From Gammaproteobacteria bacterium (GTDB lineage: Bacteria > Pseudomonadota > Gammaproteobacteria > Pseudomonadales > Pseudomonadaceae), in the NCBI GenBank assembly GCA_012719655.1, contig JAAXZZ010000001.1, positions 1 through 34,731 on the forward strand: a stretch of DNA of 34,731 nucleotides. Direction: 5' to 3'. The notes under the pieces are model-generated. The model searched no databases, was not told where the DNA came from, and saw only the letters and a list, made by a program, of their open reading frames with translations. The position numbers and the translations under genes are program-made. Positions 28,410-34,731 of the stretch are shown piece by piece; the first letter of the stretch is position 1, and every line of letters starts with the position of its first letter.

Positions 28410-29414
28410 ATGATGAGCATGCAGCATTCTGATCGACTCAGCCATGGTTTGCTGCATGCTTTCGTACTGGATGGTTGTGGTAGTGCCCAGGCGATAGGCT
28501 TTTCTGAGTTAGAGCATTTACAGCTTACCGAGCAGCAAAGTGTATGGCTGCATTGGGAGCGTAGTCATCGACTAACAGAACAGTGGCTACGCGAGAGCAG
28601 TGGCTTAAGTGAATTCTCACGTGAGCTTTTGCTCGAAGAAAATACTCGACCACGCTTATTGCGTTTAGACAATCAAGAGCTTCTTGTATTTTTGCGTGCA
28701 ATTAATCTTAATCCTCAAGCCGAGCCTGAGGATATGGTTTCATTGCGTATTTTTGCTAATGCCAAGCATATTTACTCACTGCGTCAGCGGCCGGTGCAAA
28801 TCACCAATGATTTGCTGCGGGCCTTTGAGAAAGGCCAAGGTCCTAAAAATACTTCAGAGGTTTTGCTTTTTTTAGCGCAAAGCCTGACAGATCGAGTTGA
28901 GCATGTTGTAAGCGACTTGGGTGATACGGTGGATCAAGAAGAAGCGCGCACAGACAGTGATGAACTCTATATTCCGTCGCCTTTAGGGATGTTGCAGGCG
29001 CGGCGTACAGCGGCCAACTTACGGCGGTTCTTAGCACCACAAAGAGATGTTTTTTTGGCGTTGACGCGCACTCAAGAATCATGGTTCTTAGTTGATGATG
29101 CCATGTACTGGAATGAACTCAGCAACCGCTTAACTCTACATCTTGAGGAGCTAGAGCTGACCCGTGAACGTGTCGGCTTGATTCTTGAAACTGAGCATCG
29201 TCGACGCAATGAGCGGATGGGGCGTACGATGTATCTGCTGGCAGTTATTACCGGTTTTTTCTTACCGCTGACTTTTGTGACTGGTTTGTTGGGGATTAAT
29301 GTGGGTGGCATTCCATGGGCAGAACAGCCCTATGGATTTATTGTGTCATGTTTAATATTAGCTGCACTGGCCTTTGGTCAGTGGCTGTTTTTTCGCTGGT
29401 TGCGCTGGGTATAA
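28410..29414 (+). CDS. cmaX: CorA/ZntB-family metal transporter CmaX
   Basis: This 334-residue protein has a long cytoplasmic N-terminal region with coiled-coil helices (HLEELELTRERVGLILETEHRRRNER) and two C-terminal membrane helices (TMYLLAVITGFFLPLTFVTGLL and PYGFIVSCLILAALAFGQWLFF). The canonical CorA motif GMN is GIN here (LLGINVGGIPW), as in ZntB-like members, so the ion may be zinc or another divalent cation. The start is ATG 28410 with AGGA nine bases upstream; ATGs at 28413 and 28419 are alternatives. Synteny with PA1773 in the sigX cluster supports the name. Confidence 0.88.
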   Translation: MMSMQHSDRLSHGLLHAFVLDGCGSAQAIGFSELEHLQLTEQQSVWLHWERSHRLTEQWLRESSGLSEFSRELLLEENTRPRLLRLDNQELLVFLRAINLNPQAEPEDMVSLRIFANAKHIYSLRQRPVQITNDLLRAFEKGQGPKNTSEVLLFLAQSLTDRVEHVVSDLGDTVDQEEARTDSDELYIPSPLGMLQARRTAANLRRFLAPQRDVFLALTRTQESWFLVDDAMYWNELSNRLTLHLEELELTRERVGLILETEHRRRNERMGRTMYLLAVITGFFLPLTFVTGLLGINVGGIPWAEQPYGFIVSCLILAALAFGQWLFFRWLRWV

Positions 29415-29473
29415 TAAAACAATGAGCGCTGCCTATACCTAACAGCGCCTATTTGACAGGAATGAAACTGACT

Positions 29474-29722
29474 ATGATGCACGACCCTTTTGAGCAGTCA
29501 CTGCGTGATATGCTTAACAAGTCGCAAGCGCCGAGTAATGATGATGCCTCGCTTAATAAAGTGCTTAAAAAGGCCAATCGACAGGTTGGCGCTGGTGCTT
29601 TATTTGGCTTGTTTGGGCGTGCATTAGAGTCAGTGTTAATTGCATTAAACAGTGGTTCTGAGCATATAAAACCTGTTTCAAATTTATCTGTAAAAGATAT
29701 TGCTAATCATAAGGCTGAATAA
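29474..29722 (+). CDS. crfX: Small conserved protein CrfX
   Basis: The 82-residue protein starts MMHDPFEQSLRDML and contains KKANRQVGAGALFGLFGRALE followed by IALNSGSEHIKPVS, matching the small gene between cmaX and cmpX in Pseudomonas as I recall it. It has no clear membrane segment or enzymatic motif. An ATG at 29462 is too close to CAGGA to use it; 29474 or 29477 gives the conserved N-terminus. It ends two bases before cmpX, so the two are cotranscribed. Its function in envelope stress is not established. Confidence 0.85.
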   Translation: MMHDPFEQSLRDMLNKSQAPSNDDASLNKVLKKANRQVGAGALFGLFGRALESVLIALNSGSEHIKPVSNLSVKDIANHKAE

Positions 29723-29724
29723 AT

Positions 29725-30549
29725 ATGCAACTTGATTCTTGGACACAAAATTTAGTCGGAGCCATGAGTGGTTTATGGGCAAAAATAGCTAACTTTATAC
29801 CTAATTTATTTGGCGCTTTAATTTTAGTCATTTTAGGTTTTTTAGTTGCTAAATTGTTGGACACTTTGCTTTCTAAGCTCTTAGCTAAGGTTGGGCTGGA
29901 TCGCTTAATGAGTGGTACAGGTTTGACTAAATTATTAGCGCGCGTTGGTATTAAAGCGCAAGTTTCGACCTTGATCGGCAAAATCGTGTACTGGTTTGTT
30001 CTGCTGATTTTCTTGATTTCTGCAGCCGAGTCTTTAGGGCTTGAGCGTGTTTCTGCAACTTTAGATGTGCTCGCTTTGTATGTGCCGAAAATATTTGCTG
30101 CCGCTTTAGTGTTATTGGCGGGTGTGCTGCTGGCACAACTGCTTAACACTATGGTTCGAGGCGCGGCAGAGGGTGTACGGCTTGAATATGCCGCTGGTTT
30201 AGGGCGGATTGCTCAGGGGATGGTAATTATTATCAGTATCTCAGTGGCCATCGGCCAGTTAGAAATTAAAGCTGAGTTATTGAACTATGTTGTGGCAATT
30301 GTACTCTTGAGTGTCGGCTTGGCTGGCGCTTTAGCGATAGGTCTGGCCAGTAAAGGCATCGCCAGTCAAATTATTGCTGGTATTTATGTGCGTGAACTTT
30401 ATGAAATTGGTCAGCGCGTAAAAGTAGGTGATGTTGAAGGGTGCATTGAAGAAATGGGTACAGTAAAAACTATTTTAGTCAGCGATACTGGTGAGTGGTT
30501 TTATCTGGCTAACCGAGTGCTGCTTGAGCAGCAGGTCATGAGCCGCTAA
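29725..30549 (+). CDS. cmpX: MscS-like membrane protein CmpX
   Basis: The 274-residue inner-membrane protein has hydrophobic helices near residues 25-45 (FGALILVILGFLVAKLL), 85-105 (VYWFVLLIFLISAAE), 118-145, 165-180 and 188-215. It carries repeated MscS TM-helix modules of the kind KLLARVGIKAQVSTLIGKIVYW, then LASKGIASQIIAGIYVRELYEIGQRVKVGDVEG, which resembles the MscS pore-exit beta domain. CmpX is linked in pseudomonads to SigX activity and cell-envelope stress. It lies 78 bases before sigX. Confidence 0.9.
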   Translation: MQLDSWTQNLVGAMSGLWAKIANFIPNLFGALILVILGFLVAKLLDTLLSKLLAKVGLDRLMSGTGLTKLLARVGIKAQVSTLIGKIVYWFVLLIFLISAAESLGLERVSATLDVLALYVPKIFAAALVLLAGVLLAQLLNTMVRGAAEGVRLEYAAGLGRIAQGMVIIISISVAIGQLEIKAELLNYVVAIVLLSVGLAGALAIGLASKGIASQIIAGIYVRELYEIGQRVKVGDVEGCIEEMGTVKTILVSDTGEWFYLANRVLLEQQVMSR

Positions 30550-30627
30550 GTTTTTAAGCAGAGTTTGAGTGACGATGCTTCCTATCGTTGTATGCAGCAT
30601 TTACCTTGATAGCTGGTTTAATTTGTT

Positions 30628-31215
30628 TTGACTGACATTAAAGTGCCTTATCAGCGTTATGTACCGCAAGAACTCAGTGATGAGGAGCTTGTGGTGCACG
30701 CTAGAAATGAACTGTTTCACGTCACCCGCGCTTACGAAGAGTTGATGCGTCGCTATCAGCGCACCCTCTATAGTGTTTGTGCGCGTTATTTAGGCAATGA
30801 GCGTGACGCCGATGATGTGAGCCAAGAAATCATGCTTAAAGTGCTATACGGTTTGAAAAAATTTGAAGGCAAGTCAAAATTTAAAACATGGTTATACAGC
30901 ATCACTTATAATGAATGTACAACGCAGTATAGAAAAGATCGGCGTAAGCGCCGTCTGTTTGATGCGCTATCTCTTAATCCACAGGATGAAGAAGCAGAAG
31001 AAGAGCCCATTGATACTAAAAGTAATGACTTAGATCGTTGGCTTGTGGGCGTTAACCCAATTGATCGTGAGATTATTATTTTACGGTTTGTTGCAGAGCT
31101 TGAGTTTCAAGATATCGCCAGCATTATGCATTTAGGCTTAAGTGCAACAAAAATGCGCTATAAACGCGCAATAGATCGACTACGAGAGAACTTTTCGCCT
31201 ATAATGTGTGACTAA
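30628..31215 (+). CDS. sigX: ECF sigma factor SigX
   Basis: The 195-residue protein contains only regions 2 (ERDADDVSQEIMLKVLYGLKKFEGKSKFKTWLYSI begins the core) and 4 (VNPIDREIIILRFVAELEFQDIASIMHLGLSATKMRYKRAIDRL), typical of extracytoplasmic-function sigma factors. SigX controls oprF and fatty-acid/envelope genes in Pseudomonas. No ATG gives a full-length protein: I use TTG 30628, which aligns with the usual N-terminal length, but no good ribosome site is visible; GTG 30643 is the alternative. No anti-sigma gene is adjacent, as in Pseudomonas. It precedes oprF by 71 bases. Confidence 0.92.
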   Translation: MTDIKVPYQRYVPQELSDEELVVHARNELFHVTRAYEELMRRYQRTLYSVCARYLGNERDADDVSQEIMLKVLYGLKKFEGKSKFKTWLYSITYNECTTQYRKDRRKRRLFDALSLNPQDEEAEEEPIDTKSNDLDRWLVGVNPIDREIIILRFVAELEFQDIASIMHLGLSATKMRYKRAIDRLRENFSPIMCD

Positions 31216-31286
31216 GTGTATTAAGGTGTATCAAGTATTTATTTGATGCATTGGTTTAATAAATAAAACGATGAGGAATAAATAAC

Positions 31287-32273
31287 ATGAAACTTAAAAG
31301 CACCTTGGGTTTGGCTATTGGTTCTCTGCTCGCTGCATCTTCCTTCGGCGCGTTCGCGCAAGGCCAAGGTGCTGTTGAAGCAGAAGCATTCGCTAAGCGT
31401 TACTTCACTGATAGCGTTCGTGATATGAGCAACGGTAACCTCTTCGGTGGTTCTGTTAGCTACTTCTTGACTGAAGATGTTTCATTAGGTTTATCTTACG
31501 GTGAGTACCATGATATCCGTTCTGACGATCGTCAAGGATTAAATGGCAGTAAAAACGTTAAAGGCAACCTGTCTTCTTTAGACGCGACTTACCACTTCGG
31601 TACCCCAGGCGTAGGCTTACGTCCTTTCGTATCGGCGGGTGTTGGTCACCAGAGCCTAAGCAACTTAGCGCCACGTACGGGTCGTGATCACACAACTTTC
31701 GGTAACGTTGGTGCCGGTGCTAAGTACTACTTCACTGAAAACGTATTTGCTAAAGCAAGCGTTGATGGTATGTACGGCTTTGACAACAACCAAGCTGAGT
31801 GGATGGCTGGTGTTGGCTTTGGTGTGAACTTCGGTGGTAGCACTAAGCCTGTTGCAGCGCCAGTTGCTGAGCCAACTCCAGTTGAGCCAGTGGTTTACGA
31901 AGAAGTTGAAGAAGTCGCAGAAGCGGTTCGTGTTGAGTTAGATGTTAAGTTTGACTTTGACAAAGCTGACGTTAAACAAGACAGCTACAGCGATATCGAA
32001 AACTTGGCTGAGTTCATGAAACAGTACCCACAAACAGCGACAACTGTTGAAGGTCACACTGACTCAGTAGGTAATGCTGCTTACAACCAAAAACTCTCTG
32101 AGCGTCGTGCTGCTGCAGTGCGTGATACCTTGGTCAATCAGTTTGGCGTAGAAGCTGATCGCGTTAATGCTGTTGGCTACGGTAAAGATCGCCCAGTTGC
32201 TGATAACGCAACGAGCGAAGGTCGTGCCATCAACCGTCGCGTAGAAGCATCTGTAGAAGCACAAGTTAAGTAA
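31287..32273 (+). CDS. oprF: Major outer-membrane porin OprF (OmpA family)
   Basis: The 328-residue protein has a signal peptide cleaved after AFA (residue 24), an N-terminal eight-strand beta-barrel domain (to ~residue 185, ending GVGFGVNFGG) and a Pro/Val/Glu linker (PVAAPVAEPTPVEPV). The C-terminal OmpA-like peptidoglycan-binding domain follows (VKFDFDKADVK, VEGHTDSVGNAAYN, LSERRAAAV, GYGKDRPVADN). It links outer membrane and cell wall and serves as a slow porin. P. aeruginosa OprF has four cysteines near the linker; this protein has none, and is ~20 residues shorter. GAGGA precedes the ATG by nine bases. Confidence 0.95.
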   Translation: MKLKSTLGLAIGSLLAASSFGAFAQGQGAVEAEAFAKRYFTDSVRDMSNGNLFGGSVSYFLTEDVSLGLSYGEYHDIRSDDRQGLNGSKNVKGNLSSLDATYHFGTPGVGLRPFVSAGVGHQSLSNLAPRTGRDHTTFGNVGAGAKYYFTENVFAKASVDGMYGFDNNQAEWMAGVGFGVNFGGSTKPVAAPVAEPTPVEPVVYEEVEEVAEAVRVELDVKFDFDKADVKQDSYSDIENLAEFMKQYPQTATTVEGHTDSVGNAAYNQKLSERRAAAVRDTLVNQFGVEADRVNAVGYGKDRPVADNATSEGRAINRRVEASVEAQVK

Positions 32274-32290
32274 TTAGCCTGTGTGATAAA

Positions 32291-32317
32291 AACCTCAGCT
32301 TCGGCTGGGGTTTTTTT
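32291..32317. terminator. Bidirectional terminator between oprF and the cysI pair
   Basis: CCTCAGC-TTCG-GCTGGGG forms a seven-pair stem (one U-G) with a stable UUCG loop, flanked by AAAA on the left and seven Ts on the right. It therefore ends oprF transcripts on the plus strand and can also end the minus-strand operon. The remaining ~215 bases to 32532 hold no gene I can support. Confidence 0.85.
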
Positions 32318-32532
32318 ATGCCTTGTAGAATGCACGCTCACTCTTCATGTTTGTACATTCACAATGGGATCGCTTTTTGACTGCACAGCAAAAGTTAGAT
32401 TGTGATCTAGTGCGGCAAAAATGCGTGATCAGTGCGAGTGAGTAGTCGCTGCAGAAGCATTGTTTAGCGTTGTTTGCTTGAGTTTTGCGCTCCACAGCCG
32501 TCCATGGCGTGTATTCTGGATGGGTCTAAAAT

Positions 32533-33030
32533 TTAGGCCAGACGGCGACGGTATAACGGTAAGCTTTGATCGCATGCCGCTTGGTAGGTGACTGAGAAAT
32601 CAGTCAAGCTTTGTAGTGCATCGATAGGGCAGCGGTCAGCACGTATGGCGTAGGCATCAAAGCCGCAGCGCCGCATAAAAAACAATTGGTCGCGCGCAAC
32701 ATCACCAATCGCACGGATTTCGCCAGTGTACGCATAGCGTTCGCGCAGCAAGCGCGCGCTACTAAAGTGTCGGCCATCGGTAAACACTGGAAAGTTCAGT
32801 GCTATCACAGCAAAGTGTGCCAAGTCGTCTGCCAAATCTTCTACCGCTTGATTTGACTCCAGCCACACACCTAAAGGTTTTACTGCTTGCAGTTGGTTTT
32901 TATGGGCTTGCCAAAGTGCAAAAGGAATAATCGCTTGTTCAGTGCGCAGAGCTTCAGCCAAATCTGCTTCGGCGCTAAGCAGCGTCCATTGATCATCAAT
33001 AACCTGATCGTTTTTAATTATTGCTGGCAT
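32533..33030 (-). CDS. DUF934 protein associated with sulfite reduction
   Basis: The 165-residue protein belongs to the DUF934 family: it contains GVWLESNQAVEDLADDL, NFPVFTDGRHFSSARLLRERY, GEIRAIGDVARDQLFFMRRCGFDAY. The family nearly always lies next to assimilatory sulfite or nitrite reductase genes and is thought to assist sulfite reduction; the mechanism is unknown. I place the start at 33030, where AAGGAG lies seven bases upstream on the minus strand; it overlaps the end of cysI by 17 bases. An ATG at 33054 is less likely. This pair corresponds to PA1837-PA1838 as recalled. Confidence 0.9.
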   Translation of the reverse strand: MPAIIKNDQVIDDQWTLLSAEADLAEALRTEQAIIPFALWQAHKNQLQAVKPLGVWLESNQAVEDLADDLAHFAVIALNFPVFTDGRHFSSARLLRERYAYTGEIRAIGDVARDQLFFMRRCGFDAYAIRADRCPIDALQSLTDFSVTYQAACDQSLPLYRRRLA

Positions 33031-34672
33031 ACACGCGCTCCTTAAATTTATCAATGCCTATGCGTTTGTATGTATCAATAAAGTGCTCTTCTTCAGTGCG
33101 CTGTTCGATATAGACATCAATCAGTTTACTGATAACATCGGGCATTGCATCTTGAGCAAAAGAAGGGCCGAGGATTTTGCCAAGGCTGGTTTCACGACCA
33201 CTGCTACCGCCAAGCGAGACTTGATAAAACTCCTCACCTTTTTTATCCACGCCCAGAATACCAATGTGGCCAATATGGTGATGACCACACGCATTCATGC
33301 AACCCGAGATATTCAGATCTAAATCACCAATATCAAATAAGTAGTCCAAGTTATCAAAGCGCTCTTGAATGGCCTCGGCAACAGGGATCGATTTGGCATT
33401 AGCAAGGGCACAAAAATCGCCGCCTGGGCAGCAGATGATGTCACTGAGCAAGCCTATATTAGGTGTGGCAAAACCATGCTCACGCAAGATTTCCCAAAGC
33501 TCAAAAAGCTTGCGCTGCTCAACATCTGCCAGCACCATATTTTGCTCATGGGTATTACGTACTTCTGAGAAACTGTATTGATCGGCTAGATCAGCGATTT
33601 TATCTAGTTGTTTCTCGGTGACATCACCCGGTGCAATTCCTGTTTTTTTCAGCGATAAAGTTACTGCTGCATAACCTGCTTTTTTATGTGCAACAACGTT
33701 GCGACTGCGCCAGCGTGCAAAACCTGGGTGCTGTGCATCTAGCTCTGCCAATGCTTGCTCTTGATCGCTTAACTCTAAATAAGGTGGATCTGTGAAATGC
33801 TTAGCAACACGCTGTACTTCTGCTTCGGTCAGGGTGATAGGACCATCTTTTAAATGCGCCCATTCTTCAGCCACGCGCTGAGCAAAGACTTCTGGCGTCA
33901 GCGCTTTAACTAAGATTTTAATTCGCGCTTTAAATTTATTGTCACGACGACCAAAGCGGTTGTAAACACGCAAAATGGATTCTAAGTAGCTCAGTAGATG
34001 TTGCCAGGGTAAAAATTCATTAATGCAGCTACCTACAATCGGTGTTCGGCCTAAACCGCCCCCGACTAAAACGCGAAAGCCCAACTCGCCAGCATCGTTG
34101 TGTACGGCTTCAAGACCAATATCGTGCACTTCAATGGCTGCACGATCATTGGCACAGCCATTGACAGCGATTTTGAACTTGCGCGGTAAGCGTGCAAACT
34201 CTGGGTGAAAAGTCGACCATTGGCGAATAATTTCGCACCAAGGACGCGGGTCAACGCTTTCATCGCGCGCCACACCAGCAAACTGATCGGTGGTGGTGTT
34301 GCGGATGCAGTTACCACTGGTTTGGATCGCATGCATTTGTACACTGGCCAATTCTTCGAGAATATCCGGTACATGTTCCAGGGCAGGCCAGTTCAGTTGC
34401 ACGTTGGTGCGCGTGGTGATGTGCGCATAGCCCTTATCATATTTACGTGTGATCTCGGCTAGCTTGCGTAATTGTGTGCTTGATAAGAGACCGTAAGGTA
34501 CAGCAATACGCAACATAGGCGCATGGCGTTGTATATACAGGCCATTTTGCAAGCGTAACGGTAGGTACTCATCTTCAGTGAGTTCGCCAGCAAAATAACG
34601 GCGGGTTTGATCGCGAAATTGGCGAACGCGATCTTCGACGATTTGTTGATCGTAGTTGTCGTAAATATACAT
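33014..34672 (-). CDS. cysI: Assimilatory sulfite reductase (siroheme, 4Fe-4S) hemoprotein
   Basis: The 552-residue enzyme reduces sulfite to sulfide for cysteine synthesis. It has the duplicated ferredoxin-reductase half-domains (THITTRTNVQLNW and NTHEQNMVL) and siroheme/cluster cysteines C415 and C421 (CCPGGDFC) plus C458 and C462 (CMNACGHH). The active-site arginine and lysine region ARLPRKFKIAVNGC is present. The Pseudomonas enzyme of this length takes electrons from ferredoxin or a separate reductase rather than a CysJ subunit next door, and no cysJ is seen here. The start is supported by AGGGA upstream on the minus strand. A nitrite reductase is the alternative, less likely given the DUF934 partner. 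Confidence 0.94.
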   Translation of the reverse strand: MYIYDNYDQQIVEDRVRQFRDQTRRYFAGELTEDEYLPLRLQNGLYIQRHAPMLRIAVPYGLLSSTQLRKLAEITRKYDKGYAHITTRTNVQLNWPALEHVPDILEELASVQMHAIQTSGNCIRNTTTDQFAGVARDESVDPRPWCEIIRQWSTFHPEFARLPRKFKIAVNGCANDRAAIEVHDIGLEAVHNDAGELGFRVLVGGGLGRTPIVGSCINEFLPWQHLLSYLESILRVYNRFGRRDNKFKARIKILVKALTPEVFAQRVAEEWAHLKDGPITLTEAEVQRVAKHFTDPPYLELSDQEQALAELDAQHPGFARWRSRNVVAHKKAGYAAVTLSLKKTGIAPGDVTEKQLDKIADLADQYSFSEVRNTHEQNMVLADVEQRKLFELWEILREHGFATPNIGLLSDIICCPGGDFCALANAKSIPVAEAIQERFDNLDYLFDIGDLDLNISGCMNACGHHHIGHIGILGVDKKGEEFYQVSLGGSSGRETSLGKILGPSFAQDAMPDVISKLIDVYIEQRTEEEHFIDTYKRIGIDKFKERVYASNN

Positions 34673-34731
34673 GGAGATCCCTGTAGCAAGGCGCTGATAG
34701 CGAGTGGCGTGTTATGTGCAATGACCTATAC

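Noticed and set aside
29703..30149. 148-codon minus-strand frame opposite cmpX
   Set aside because: It lies wholly antisense to a conserved membrane-protein gene, with no ribosome site or recognisable domain.
32318..32532. A small RNA or gene remnant between oprF and the DUF934 gene
   Set aside because: Only short palindromes (such as TAGAT/ATCTA near 32396) are seen, with no promoter-terminator pair or protein similarity.

Overview
The window looks like chromosomal core sequence from a gammaproteobacterium of the family Pseudomonadaceae. Gene content and order match blocks I recall from Pseudomonas aeruginosa PAO1: the PA1005-PA1013 block, the PA3640-PA3622 block, the PA1772-PA1777 block and the PA1837/PA1838 pair. 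Base composition looks close to 50% GC, much lower than typical Pseudomonas, and several proteins (RpoS, OprF, PurC) have diverged from the Pseudomonas type. I infer a lower-GC relative such as the Thiopseudomonas/Denitrificimonas group; this is not proven. I see no insertion sequence, prophage, CRISPR array, tRNA or rRNA.

Block 1 (1-5550). A BepA-like M48 metalloprotease (minus strand, running off the left edge) diverges from a TusA-family sulfur carrier. Then come a minus-strand pair (gcvR-like ACT protein, bcp peroxiredoxin) and the plus-strand genes dapA, bamC and purC. The purC gene encodes the long ~290-residue form rather than the 236-residue form of Pseudomonas.

Block 2 (5608-27745). 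This is a long plus-strand run: dnaE, accA, tilS, pyrG, kdsA, eno, ftsB, ispD, then a small accessory interval. The interval holds a 448-residue coiled-coil protein with a C-terminal Cys/His cluster, a tandem cyclic-nucleotide-binding plus rhodanese protein, and a 57-residue protein on the opposite strand. The run resumes with frmA, fghA, ispF, truD, surE, pcm, a DUF368/PopT membrane protein, nlpD and rpoS. ispF to the DUF368 gene overlap tightly, as do pyrG/kdsA and ftsB/ispD, indicating translational coupling.

Block 3 (27910-32273) is the cell-envelope stress cluster rraA, cmaX, crfX, cmpX, sigX, oprF. Block 4 (32533-34672, minus strand) is sulfite reductase cysI with its DUF934 partner, facing oprF across a bidirectional terminator.

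Most of the window is housekeeping. The parts that deserve a second look are the ispD-frmA interval, the diverged RpoS with structured RNA on both sides of its gene, the replaced purC, and several perfect inverted repeats between genes. No gap without a gene exceeds 300 bases.
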